64,000 bases of DNA. Origin: Cerrena zonata (Eukaryota > Basidiomycota > Agaricomycetes > Polyporales > Cerrenaceae). Under the pieces are notes generated by a model. The model worked only from the letters and a program-made list of their open reading frames with translations, searched no databases and had not been told where the DNA came from. Below are positions 1 to 11,618 of this stretch, piece after piece. The stretch is from positions 124,001 through 188,000 of the forward strand of contig JASBNA010000022.1 of NCBI GenBank assembly GCA_038087015.1, written 5' to 3'. Numbering within the stretch: position 1 is the stretch's first letter; each line of letters starts with the position of its first letter. The translations under genes and the position numbers were made by a program.

Positions 1-2443
1 CGGTTCCTGCTTTGCGTGTGCTTGAGATGAAGAACGGTGCTCCCAACGTCTACAATGACCATGTCGACGAACGAGGTTTTGTCGATGGTGTCAAGGTGGC
101 TCGTAAGATGAGCAAGGCCAATGTATTGGGTAAAGCGACCGAATATATTCGGTATGTTTTTACACTCGTCGCTACGCTTGCTTTATCTAATCCAATGTTT
201 CGCTAGTGTCCTCAAGAAACGTGAAACCCGTCTCAAGCGTGAACAAGACGGTCTCAAGTCGCTTGTCTCCGGTCTTGTTGGCGGCCCCGCGCTTCTCAAA
301 GAATGGGAACGTGAATGGCGCGACAGGTTCGGCGGACAGGAGAAAGACGAAGTTGAAGACGACCTTGCCGCAGCAGGTAGCGATGATGAAGACTGTGACG
401 GCGAAGATAGCGATGGTGAAGACGAGGATGGTCGTGCTCGTAAGCGGGCAAAGGTTGCTCCCAAATCTGCAACAGTGAAGAAGGAACGTCCCCCAAGACC
501 TCCTCCAGCCCCTATCTCTACTATTCCCGGACAAGTACCAGAGAAGAGGAAGAGAGGTAGACCACGCAAGAACCCCCTTCCTATCCCCGCCGCTCCAGTC
601 CCTGCGCCCCCTGCGCCCGCTACTGCTACTGCTGCCGCTATGATGGGCGCCGTACCACCCCATGCTTCATATGCAGGCCCTGAGCACCCAATGCAACACA
701 TGCCTATGCAACAGGATGTCCCGATGCACCATCAGCAGGTCGTTCAACAAGTTGTTGCGGAACAGCCCGCACAACAATATTTGCTTGCTATTTTCGCGTT
801 CTTCTCTGTGTTGAACTCTCCTCTCGCCTCGTCTTACTCTCGCCCGACGTCTCAGCCTCATCCTCAACACACCCACCATGGTCATGTATTGTCAGAAACA
901 CCTATAGGTCCATACGCTATCCCAGTGATGCCCCCTTCTGCTCCATCGCATACGATCCTGGGATATCATGCCCCTGATCTCGTCCAAGCGTTCCACTTGT
1001 TTGTGTCAACTATGGTCCTCTTCTATATTGTTATGCCCTGGCTCTCTGACGTGATCAAACGTCGTCAATCTTCCTCCATTCTCTCGCACATCGCATCCTT
1101 CTTCACTCGTCCTCATGCCCATATTCCGTCTACACCTACTCCTGAAACACGTGCTCTTTCTCAGTCTGTCAAACAAACACCCGCCGCAATTGCTACCTCG
1201 AGCATAGTCCCTGCTGTCAATACGCCTGAGAGCCAAAACTTGGTGGAGGCGTTAGCTCCCGCGAAGAGAGGGGCTGAGGATGAGGCTGTGGTGTTGAGAC
1301 GGTGTTTAGGAGTGTCGACTGGTGTGTTGGGCATGGTGCAAGGTCTTATCAAGGCTGCGAGGCATGATCGTGGGATTGAGTTGGATCAACTCGAGCAGAG
1401 AGCTTGGGTTCGTTTGGGTGAACTCGTTGCGTTCGATGGTAAATTTTCCTCACGCTTTCATTTCTTAACTCAGTGGCTAACCATTTCATTTTTTCTCCTC
1501 AGCGAGACAAGGTCGCACGAACCGTCTCCAAACCTACTGGTGCATGTCCTGCCACATCTCAACTTACTCTGCCTCCACAACCGACCTCACCACTCTCGCC
1601 TTGATGATCCGCCCCGTCTTCCGTACCAAAGCTCAAGCACTCTGGGAACAAGCCCGCCAACGCGTCATTCGTCCATATGAGAATATCGTTCTCAGCAACA
1701 TGGATGTCGACGAAGCAGCCGAATGGTTGGAAAAGTGGCGTCAATGGCATATTAACGGTCGTAAAACTCGTTGTGCTGCTTGCGAGAAACGTACACCGTT
1801 GGGAGTGCTTGCGGCGATCTTGTTGAGGTACAGGTTGAGGAAACATGCGGCGAACATGTTTGTGAGGACTGTCATTCCTCAGGGAACGCAGCAAGAGAGG
1901 GAAGTCGTTTATGATCCCGAGGTAGAGGCTAAGGATGAGAAGGAGAGGATGGAGACAATCGAAGCTGGCAAGTCGATTGGTGGAAGGACAGCTGAGCTTG
2001 CTGTTCTCCTCGAGAGGATCTGGGATACTGGTTTCTGCTCACATGAAGATGTGTTCCCCCCACCCAAACAAGATTCTTCCATCGAAGCTGGTGATGATGA
2101 AGAGGACTGCGAAGACGAACATGATCTCGCTAGCACTGATGAAGCCGAGATTCGTTCTCTTCTCAGCGCGACGATGATCTACCGTCGTATTTTCCCTTCG
2201 TCATTCCCGAGCTACGCCGCTCCGACTGTTTCACTTATTCTTTCACCACCACCTTCGCCGTCAAGGAAAAACGTCTTGTTGCACGTCACGTTGAGGACCG
2301 CTTTGGGAAGCCCTGCCTTCGACGATCGGTTCGGAAGACTGGATGAGAAGTTGGGTGGTGCGTTGGAAGATGCGAGAGATCGCGTCGTCGATCGTCTTGT
2401 TGAGTTGGAACGTGCTGGAAGGAGAAATGGGAGGTACCAGTAA
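1..2443 (+). CDS. SRE1: SREBP/Sre1-like membrane-bound bHLH transcription factor (5' partial)
   Basis: Sterol regulatory element-binding protein: an ER-anchored factor released by proteolysis when sterol (or oxygen) is low, which then activates sterol-synthesis genes. Exons are <1-151, 207-1438 and 1503-2443, with phases that join cleanly into 773 visible codons; the start lies before the window. The first visible residues are the second half of a bHLH domain (VPALRVLE, then KMSKANVLGKATEYIRVLKK). A leucine-zipper-like stretch, an acidic segment and an AT-hook-like KRKRGRPRKNP follow. Two hydrophobic segments at about nt 775-830 (YLLAIFAFFSVLN) and 980-1053 (AFHLFVSTMVLFYIVMPWL) form the membrane hairpin with a loop of about 50 residues. 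The C-terminal region (LQTYWCMSCHISTYSASTTDL and beyond) resembles DUF2014, found in fungal SREBPs. The family call is confident; function as Sre1 is inferred from homology. Confidence 0.85.
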
Positions 2444-3008
2444 TTGGTATCTTTCTTCTCTGCTCTTTCGAAACTCATTCATCTATCCATCCATTCACAC
2501 CATCTATTCTCTGTCACCATTGTATACCTAGGTCTTGCTATGCCCATACTCGGAAGTAAGTAGTCAACTGCTATTGTTATTTGTGTTTCTCGTTCCTGTT
2601 TGTTTTTCGTCTCCTCTCCTCGTGTTAGAATCTACGTTACATGATCTCGCTATTCGTCCCCCTCATCTTCATCTTCAAATGTACCAATATCTGTTTCGTT
2701 TCCTCCATCTTTCCAAGCTAGTGTCTTAGTCCTAGTGTTATAAGATGATGGTCCTTTGATTATATGTGTCTATGTGTACAGTGTACATGAAAAAAAATGA
2801 GTAGAGACAGACATAGAAATATTAAACCCATTCTACGTGGCAAAAAATTGGAAAGGAAAGAGGGATTATACAAAGATACACGACTAGAAATTTGTCCCTT
2901 TTCTTTTGTTGTTCAAAAGGAATCGTTCATTAGAATTGAGGAGATTCGCATGGAAGTATGCTCAATTCTCAATCCCTATGCCGAGAAGACCGTCGTTCTC
3001 TATCATGA
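2444..3008. other. Convergent intergenic region
   Basis: This stretch lies between the stop of the SREBP gene and the stop of the minus-strand membrane-protein gene. It should hold both 3' untranslated regions. The short open frames in it lack recognisable protein features. Confidence 0.5.
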
Positions 3009-4664
3009 TCATGGAAGCAAGGTACCCTTCTTGATCTGCTCCCGTCCAGATCTAGAGTCCGGAACGAGAGTCACCATCATAGGGACAGGGATTGAGTTGC
3101 GCTGTGCTTCCAAATCGTAGTCATCACGGCTTCGAGCAAACAGTTCAGAATTGTATGTACTCGTTGGAGATCCGACGGATGAAAAGCGTGTGGTGAACAA
3201 GTTGTTTGGTTGGCTAGATGTATCAATGGATAGTTGATCAGATACTGACGATGATAGTGTTGTTGTATTGAATCGGGACTTACACTGTTTCTGGTGGAGA
3301 ATCAGAAGCGGGGATTTGGGTTTGAAGATTCCGGACGGCTCGTGTGGCGGCGATCTATTCCAACAAGAAAGTCACTTCATGTTAAATCCTGCTTCACATT
3401 GGACTTACAGTGATGACAGCGACAGTAGGGATATTGAGCATGACGTCCCACAGCGGGTCAAGGTTGAGAATTTCCAACACCACGACGCAGATATTTCCCA
3501 AAAGCCTTTTAACAAGTGAATAAATCGGAATGTCAGCGACATACATCGTGATATAACAAGCTGATATATTGAACGACACACTCACGCAACGATGAAGTAG
3601 ATCAACCCATCTCTAAATAGCATCGTTGTCAATTTGGAGTTCTGAGTGACCTTTGAAAGGATCCTCAATTTCCAATAAGACAAGATTATCACCACTATAT
3701 CAAGCACTGTGGAGACACTGTATGTCGCTGCCATAATTTTGTTATTTGTTCGAAGGTTGGTACATCCCTGGCCTAGGATCCAGTCGTGTTGAAGTTCACC
3801 AGCTGTTGCATTAGTCAAACGTTAAGATGCATTTTGATACTTTGACAGGACGTGGGGCAACTTACCTCGACAAATCAAACCCCATTGGGCTATCGAAAAA
3901 GCTGCAAGCAACGCGATGACATATTTGTTATTAGACCAAAGGACGACACTAAGAAAACATGTTCATTATAATCGTGTGGCTGAAGCGGACAGTGATATAC
4001 ATACGCCCGCATAGAGAGGTTGAGACTTGCGAATCCGACCGCCATATTCCCTGAAATCTAGGAGCATGTCAGCATATCTGCACAGAATCATTTTTCCAAA
4101 TTTACCTGAATGAAATTGAACAATGCATTGCAGTCCACTTTGCTAAAATTGTATCGACATTAGGCAATCAGTCGTTTGGAAGCCGTGCCTTCAGTTGCGA
4201 AGTAGAACGTACACAGTAAAAGCACTCGTTTCCGCGTAGAGTCTAATCGTTAAATGAATATTACCATTCCCCAACAGAAAGATCAGTACTTACAGGCATA
4301 TGAGAGCAGCGAGATAGGTGTAACGATTCAAGAAATAAAACAGCTATTGCAGAAACGTCAGTACGAAGGACGTAGAGAAACATCTTCATTACCATTGGCC
4401 AACGAAATCTTCTCTTCCTCGTGATGAAGCTCCATTCAAAGTCAAGGCTTATGAACCACTCCCACCTAGTTCAAGAGATTAATCTATCGTAGTCGCACTT
4501 CGCAACCACAACTTACAGATACAGCCCCGCAGCAAAATGAATGACCCTGAAAAGGATTTCTAAATACATAAAAAGTTGAGTAGGTGCCGATGAACCAGAA
4601 AGAAAATGTACTTCTTACCTTCCTCGTCTATTACAACCGACGCTTTTCGAGAGAAAATGAACAT
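3009..4664 (-). CDS. Seven-helix membrane protein, DUF6533-like (paralogue A)
   Basis: Multi-exon minus-strand gene. The ATG at 4664 gives MFIFSRKASVV, spliced to EILFRVIHFAAGLYL, then WEWFISLDFEWSFITRKRR and LFYFLNRYTYLAALICL. This is the N-terminal pattern of the large Agaricomycete family with DUF6533: a helix, a charged W-K/R stretch, then FLNRY. Further exons give NCNALFNFIQ-like, GNMAVGFASLNLSMRA and the segment around TVLDIVVIILSYWKLRILSK, followed by LFRDGLIYFIVA. The soluble tail ends at 3009. Introns are about 50-60 nt. The family has no established function; the seven-helix layout is only suggestive of a receptor. It is a tandem duplicate of the gene at 5145-6739 with the same intron positions. 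No broken exon was noticed. Confidence 0.7.
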
Positions 4665-5144
4665 AGTTCGTAAGGATGGTTGCGGTAACCAGACCGACTC
4701 TAGGGTTAGTCCATGGCCACATCTACTTATGTATATCGATGGGCCTCAGCTCACCAACATATGTTAGCGCGGATGATGTACGGGCGAAACATATTCACAG
4801 GCTCGGACAGATGGACAGATGTGATGCAGGGGCGGTGACAACACTGTCAAAGGCGAACTCCAGATCCATCAGCGCGCTTGTCATTCTGTCATTCGTACCT
4901 CTCAACACATACGAAAACTCAGATCGCTACCCGTTTGTTGCAAGGACAATTACTAAAGACCTTCATGTGGTAGAATATAGAGTAAGCAAAAAACACACAA
5001 AACGACAGTTGGAAATAGAAGAAAACGTTCGGCGCTGGCAGTCACTCTTTGAGGGTAATTGTTTCAGTATATCAAGGGTACCTTCGTGACCTAGCATGTG
5101 GATTCAGCATTATAACGGGAACTACGAAGTAGGCTTGGTGGTTC

Positions 5145-6739
5145 TTACCCGATTATCCCTTTTTCCGCAACAGTCCGCATCGCTCCTGCTTCTATATTAA
5201 AAGGAATTGGAATGGAGTCACGCTGTAATTCCAGTTGCGAGGACTCGAGATCATAACGGCTCCTGACGAAAGATTGATAGCTGTATATGCTCAGGGGTGA
5301 TTCAATGGATCGAAAGCGAGTGCTAAACACGTTGCTTGGTTGTCTAAACATATACCGTCAGATAGGATTTCACAGGCACGATAATAGGAGTACTGACACA
5401 GTTTCTTTGGGGAAAGCGGTGATTTGTTCCTGAAGGTTCCGGACTGCCCGTGTGGCGGCAATCTGCGACGAGTAGTGGTTATGTTCTCGAAAGGTTCCTA
5501 TTGAAGCGAGTAAGCTTACCGTGATGATGGCGACAGATGGAATGTTAAAGATCACATTCCATAATGGATCGATATCAATCACTTCGAAAACTACAACAAC
5601 GATGTTTCCCAACAGACTTCGAAAAGTAATTAGTCATAATCAACTTACAACTGAAACGATTGTAACTCACGCAACAATGAAGTAGATCAAACCATCTCTG
5701 AAGAGAATGGTAACGAACACTGAAGTGTGTACAGCTTTGGCCAGGATCCGTAGCTTCCAGAATGAAAGCAATAGCACCACTGTGTCGAGAACAGTGGATA
5801 TAGCGTAAGTTACTGCGAGCAAAGTGTTGTTTGTTTGGAGGTTTACACAACCAGCACCTTTCATCCATTCGGCCTGGAGTTCCCCACCTTCACCAACTAT
5901 TAGTCCTAACAGAGACCTGTCATTCGAAAGGTAGGTACCTTGGAGTATCACAGCCCATTGTCCGATCACCATGATTGCTAGCCCGGTGATAACATACTTA
6001 TTGCCAGACCAGAGAACGATTCTGATTCAAAACACACGGTTTAGCCATCTATCAATGTTCAAGACAGTATTCCACCTACGTTCGCACTGCTAGGTTAAGA
6101 CTCGCGAATGCAACAGCCATGTTTCCGCCGATCTTTTGAGAGCATTGGTCATGACTGATATCCATGTTAGGGATAGGTATGACGTTCACGGTACCTGGAT
6201 GAAGTTTAGCAGAACGTGGCAATCCAGTTCACTGAGATGAAGCTCAGCAGACATTCTCGTTGCCAGGAATACAAGCATGGCTTACGTATCGAAGGAGACG
6301 TCTTGTGTGTATAGTCTTATCAGGAGATTAGCGGGGGTTTAAGCAAATTGGGGAATTTGAGGCAAGCTCACAGGACTATCATTGCCGCAAGGTATGCATA
6401 GCGGTTTAAGAAGTAGAGAAGCTGGTATATTCTTGTAAGTCTATGCGACGAACGAAGTAGTGGATTCCCTACTATAGGCCACCTCCACCGTCGTTTCCCT
6501 GATACGAAACTCCAATCGAAGTAGAGCGTTGTGAGAAGCTCCCAGCTACGTTCGAGGCTTAATAAGAGTAACATTGCGGACATGAATGGAATTACTCACA
6601 AATACAGCCCTGCTGTGAAATGCGCTATCTTGTTCAGTAGTTCTAGGGGAAGAATAGTTCAGTACATAGGATCCTGCTCAATGCGAATGAGTCTCCCACT
6701 TTGCTCACTAACTTCGCGGTCCTCTTGCCAGGTGAACAT
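5145..6739 (-). CDS. Seven-helix membrane protein, DUF6533-like (paralogue B)
   Basis: Tandem paralogue of the neighbouring gene downstream, on the same strand. The likely start is ATG 6739 (MFTWQEDRE). A spliced segment leads into HFTAGLYL, WELLTTLYFDWSFVSGKRR, a 51-nt intron, then LLYFLNRYAYLAAMIVL. Later exons include GNMAVAFASLNLAVRT, CVNLQTNNTLLAVTYAIST and WKLRILAKAVHTS, then LFRDGLIYFIVA and GNIVVVVFEVIDIDPLW. The C-terminal tail STRFRSIESPLSIYSY aligns with STYNSELFARSR-type residues of paralogue A. Conserved blocks in the same order and intron positions support a real gene from local duplication. The exact splice after exon 1 is ambiguous, since two acceptors are possible. Function is unknown. 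Confidence 0.68.
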
Positions 6740-8006
6740 AATACACGAGGATCGTCGACTCTGAGTGGGTGACCAGACCGACTTTTGAGAGCCGCAACAG
6801 AAAGCCAGTGGTCTATGTATGAAGCCAGAGATCACCGCCCTGTCATCTTTTCGCACAGAAGATGTATTGGAGAAGGTCATCTCAATAGACAGATGGACAG
6901 GTCTGACAGATAAACATATCCAAGACAACCACCAAGCTCATTAAGGACTGTGTCCTACTGTCTTCTCGCATAAGGAAAGTCATATCGACGTTTATGTTCG
7001 GCATCTGCATAGATAAGAAAGAAAAAACTAAGTGACTCGTCAGTCAAGTCTACAGGATATATGGAAGTTCCCAATACAATAGTGTCAAGACGTTGCGAAT
7101 TGTCTCACAGACGTCAAGACGGGATATGTGGCTGACGTCGTCCTAACGAAGATCACTTCTTGCCAGGTAAGCTAAAACCAACTTTGTTAGGAATAAAGTC
7201 GTGGCAATATCTTTCACTGCTCGACTCATAGCAAGTGAATATCTGAGCTAAGCTCAATGGTTTGAGCATAAGCACTAAGTACCCAGTCTCGCTCGTTCAG
7301 GGAAATGCCTCGAGGGCCGCAGTGTTTGAAGCCCACTGTCAATCCTAGTGACTACGAACTTGACGGCAAGTATTGGATTACGCCCCCCAGCATCTCTGAT
7401 GCTATCAGCTATCTATAATAGTGCGGTGCCAGGCGTACAGAAGTAGTGTTCTTGATGTTGCTTGTCATGTATGGAACCGCAAATTGCCCAGTGCGTTTAT
7501 TTGAACGGACTTCTTGCTCCAGTTCCGCTTGTGACTGTCAACACCTGTCGGTTTCAAGGTGATTGATATCGATGCTCCCTACGAAGCTGCAAGTTGAAGA
7601 TACCTTTACTGTGGTACCTAGGTAATGATGGATGTGAGTATGGAGTATGTACCAGTAGTACTCCGTAGTATTGATGGGAACTAGAACTGGCTACGCCCGG
7701 AAAGTGCCGTCGGTTACGAGAGTCGATCTTCAAGCTCATCACGAAAAGATATTCTAAATTTCTAATAACCCAGGATGTCCGAGTGTAGCAACACTCCTAT
7801 ACTCAATATAACATATTGACAACATCTATTGGAGACGTTACAACGTTGGTCAGATTGTTGCCACATAAAACTGTTCTTCGCTCATTTGCTACAACACTGG
7901 CACTCATTGAACATGAATACTGAAAATCAAATTTGAATTAAGTATGGGGCCGACTAAGGATCTTGAGGTACATCAATGGAGACTAATATAAGTACACTAT
8001 GGTAGG
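6740..8006. other. Intergenic region, no gene recognised
   Basis: This stretch lies upstream of paralogue B and upstream of the left fragment of the broken MFS gene. It has stop codons in all frames with only short ORFs. Weak similarity of about 7860-8006 to the upstream exon of the second MFS copy suggests a heavily decayed 5' part of that gene, but this is not secure. Confidence 0.4.
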
Positions 8007-8084
8007 CGGTGTTTATCCTTGTCGTGTTCGGTTGGTGGGGCTTCAATACGCTCGCGTACTATGTCCCTTTGTACTATCAACAGG
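8007..8084 (+). pseudogene. Left fragment of MFS transporter copy 1 (cut by retrotransposon)
   Basis: This fragment encodes a helix ending NTLAYYVPLYYQQ and closely matches 30186-30263 in the second MFS copy. The reading stops at the CAGG target-site duplication where the left LTR begins and resumes in the same frame at 18997. Upstream exons are not recognisable, so this copy is also 5'-degraded. Confidence 0.8.
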
Positions 8085-8418
8085 TGTTGCGGAGGCGCCG
8101 GTTCCCTGGTAAAGGAGCAGTCGAGTCGTCGTAGAGTAAGATGGTAGAGTAGCAGCGAAATAACAAACCCCCGCGCTAGCGGAAAGTCCGAATTTCAAGT
8201 AGCGTGTAGTGTAGGGCCTCAGTGCCCAGGTTCTCGGATTCTCAAGTCAGACTCAGAGCGTCGCAGCGTCGACGCGACTCCGCCGTTCGTCGTAGTTTCG
8301 AGTAAAAGGGGAATGATTTTTCGAGGCGCGAAGGCCGTCGTTTGGTACAGTGCGATACGGCTCGCGATCTCCGCAGCCGTCTCCAACTATCCACGTGAAG
8401 GAAATGAGAAATGATCAA

Positions 8419-10744
8419 CATCAGGAAAAACACCCCCTGCTAACCAGTATTAATTTAGCACTGATTAGTACTAGATTTGATAATTCTTCTAGATCTCAAT
8501 AATTTATATAATTCATTATCTAATCCTAGACTGATGTTTCTCATTCTGTATAATACACTACCTAATAGTATCTGAAAACCCTGATTTGATCTATTTCTCC
8601 TCTATTTTACAATATAATAGGAACTAAAAGTCCTATTATTATCTATTTAGTTACTACTTTTCAGTCTAATCAATATAGCATGCAAGATAATAGTATCTGA
8701 TTTTACTATTTGAGTATACTCATTTGCTAGGTTGCAAGCTCTTTTCACTAGTTTGTTAGCTAATATTAGCTAGATATAATAACTGAGTATGGTGGACTAC
8801 TGGTATCCCAGCTAATATTTCCTAAAACCTCTAGATCTCTCTACCCAGTAGACTAGATAACCTTCATCAGGTAAAACCTCCAGCTCAGACTTAGAGGGTG
8901 TAATGTTGTCAAAATTAGGGCATCTGTTGAAGGTGGGTAATATATCTGATTAAGATATGGAGGGTCTCAAAAGGAAGAAGTGCTTTACTGCTTTCTCATG
9001 TGACTTTGAAGACTCCAATATATCAGGAGGAACTTGAGGAATTATAGGGACAAGTGGGCAAGGTGTTTCGGTGAGGATAGGGATGTAATTAATGTTGTAG
9101 GAGGTGTGGAGTCCGAATGAGCTATCCATTCAAGGCGTACAAGGGCTCTACAGATAGAGGGGACTGACCGCTCCCCAACGCGTCCCCAGCGGCCATAATC
9201 GGGCAAGAAATACCTGGGGAACTGTCTCATTAATCCGAATGAAATACTCATAAGCATCACAAAACTTACCGCCATATTGACAGTTATGTACCTAACGATA
9301 TGGGCAATGGTCGGTATCATTTGAAAGCTCTTCTTGAAGCGGTTCTAACGAGCTTAAGATGAGGTTATTACGACCATTCTAGGGTGAATAATCATGCGAA
9401 ACGATCGAAGTAAAACATCACAGTAAGGGAGGTGGGGTAATTGGCACTGAATGGAGTGTGTAGGTCAAACAAGCCGTTCAATCAGGACGTGCAAGAGTTC
9501 AAAATGTAGAGGAAGCTAGCCGCTACCCAACGCGTCCTCAACGAGCCTGCTACATAAAGAATAACCTATGAAACGATACCATTAGCATGGGTATGGTTCC
9601 AGTGATTCCCCGAAACTTTACCTCAATGTTAAGAGTTACATACCAAATGAAACGGAATGCGAAAGGCACTGTTCAAAAGCCCTCTTAAGCACGATTTGAA
9701 CGCATCCAAGAGCAGCCTCTTACGACGAGGACAAGGTGAGTAATCTCGCAGAACTCACCTAGGTCCCCTACCGTGTAAGTAACTGTGAGTATGTCCTGCT
9801 GTTATAGGGGCATAACCGCGTGTTAACCTATCAGGTGACCGGGCGCTCAATGTGATCGAGCCTACATGTCTGACTTGTGCTCTCTGTTCGCCTTCTCTCT
9901 CTCTTTCCCTCCCTCTCTCTCTTCACCTCTTCTTTGTGGCTCTCGACGAGCCTCTGATTCTTGTTCTTGTGGAGTGAGTGGCTTGGGGTTCTCAATATCG
10001 ATATCTCGGTACGTCTACTATTCTTTTGATAGTGTGACATTCACGCTGTCATTCTAGGTCTCTGATAGGTTTCTCACCCGACGGCTTCATATGGAGGTGC
10101 TTGTCCTTTGGCCCTGCCATCGTTACCCTCTCTAATGGCAAAGGTGCTAGACTCTTGGTGAGCTGCTCATGCCGTGCTGGCCACTGGTAAACTAAAGTAC
10201 ATCACCAAGGAACATCTGCACACCCTCTCTCATGCGCTGACATCGGTCTTGCTATTCAAGCACTATTGACACCACTCAGGGTGCTGCCCAATCTCTCCAC
10301 TGTTGTCTATGCCCCTTCCTGGTCCCTATATTGTCTTCTAGTGTGTGCATAACAACCTGACCCATGCCTGTGGCACTGTCACATATATCATTGCCCGCCC
10401 TACTACCCTGACATCTGTATCTTGCCTTTGAATGAACTAGATAGTTGTTATTTTATTATATTTTATACAGAATGTAATTCTATTTAGAGGAACATTTGGA
10501 ATATAAAAAGAGTAAAATTTGAGCAAAATAGAGCAAATAGAGTGAAGTCAGAAAGAAACTAGAAAGCAAATTAGAACTGAACTAGCAGCTAACTTAGTGT
10601 GGAATTAGCAAGGGATCTAGGGCTAATTCAGTCCTGGTTAGCTATAAGTTAATGCTGATCATTTTGCTATTATAATCGATGTGTCTGGTTAGCAGGATCT
10701 AGACCTAATTTTGTCCTGGTTAGACAGGGGGGGTTTTCCTGATG
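8419..10744. mobile_element. Non-autonomous inverted-repeat DNA transposon nested in the LTR
   Basis: A 2326-bp insertion begins CATCAGGAAAAACACCCCC and ends with its near-perfect inverse (reading GGGGGGGTTTTCCTGATG). The terminal inverted repeats are about 28 bp and extend into CTAACCAG/CTGGTTAG. The undamaged right LTR has five A residues where this copy has two before and five after the element, implying a 2-bp AA duplication (the run makes this ambiguous). CTGGTTAG recurs subterminally at 10634, 10685 and 10716. The interior is AT-rich and no transposase frame is visible, so it is a non-autonomous or decayed class II element. The superfamily is not assigned. Confidence 0.85.
9080..9770. 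repeat. Diverged tandem duplication inside the DNA transposon
   Basis: Two successive units of about 350 bp share ordered blocks. Examples are CCATTCAAGGCGTACAAG near 9127 against TTCAATCAGGACGTGCAAG near 9477, and CCCAACGCGTCC near 9173 and 9526. A matching later block follows near 9330 and 9670. The units are too diverged for a recent duplication. Confidence 0.6.
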
Positions 10745-11618
10745 AAAAAGGGTAAAGAAAACCTAATAAGCGAGGAGGTGAGTAGGGGGAGTGGTGCCTA
10801 TCTATCATTCCGTGCAAAAATCCCCTTCCGCCTTGGATTTCTGCACCTTTGGAGACAAGAACGAGCCGATCCGGCCTCTATTTCCTTACGCAAGTGCCCC
10901 GCCTCACAAGCGGAGGGGATTAGCGACTCGTCTCGTGTTCCTCTGGTGTTTTTCGTCCTCGACATCCGGTTCTGTAAGAAGAAATAAAGGGGCGGGAAGA
11001 AAGTGAGTACATCAAAAGAAATAATTACGTAGCGCCTATCCCTCAATGTCCCGCGTGCCCTCCTTCAATATCGCGATTTCGTGTCTTGGCACATCTTGAA
11101 GGCTCGGTCTTGAGGAGACGAGAGGTGGAGGGAGGTACTGGTCGTACATGTTGAAGTACAAGAGAAACGAGCAATTGCGTGTGCAACGTGCCTCCTTCAT
11201 TGACAGGTGGCTTGAACCTAAAGACAGAAATATCGTGAGAATTTACGAATGGGGCAAGAGCCACTACCACAAGGTGGGGAACAGTTTGATGCTGTCCTCA
11301 GCATCATGCCAGAAAAAGATAAACTAAGAGGATTAACAAATGGAAGACAGAATATAAATAGTGAAAGGCAAACATAAGGAACATGAATTGAAGAAGGAAA
11401 GGGATTAACCCCCAGAAGCAGAAGGCTTGCCACCGATTACCATAACGGGAAGTTAACCTCCTCTGGCTGAGGTGAGTCAGACGATAGGGGACCAATCTCG
11501 AAAGTTTAAAACTCGGCGTAAGTGCCGTCCTAGGCTCATAGAAAATAGAAAGACATAGAGAAGGGTATGAGTTGAGAGGAAGGGAGATAGATGAGAAGTG
11601 GAAGTTTCGGGTATAAAG

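Larger units (their letters stand above)
8085..11271 (-). repeat. 3' LTR of the Gypsy element, interrupted by a DNA transposon
   Basis: The LTR sequence 8085-8418 and 10745-11271 together match the 859-bp right LTR at 18138-18996. The intervening 8419-10744 is a separate inverted-repeat element. Differences from the other LTR are scarce, for example ggccgtcg versus ggccatcg near 8330 and 18390. Confidence 0.92.

Noticed and set aside
183..701. Long minus-strand ORFs over the SREBP gene
   Set aside because: Shadows of the Pro/Ala- and acidic-rich coding frame on the plus strand.
4676..5089. 137-codon plus-strand ORF between the two seven-helix genes
   Set aside because: It lies in the promoter side of one gene and 3' side of the other, has no family features, and is probably chance.
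7245..7320. tRNA-like A-box (gctcaatggtttgagc)
   Set aside because: No matching anticodon stem or T-arm with a GGTTCRA B-box at proper spacing.
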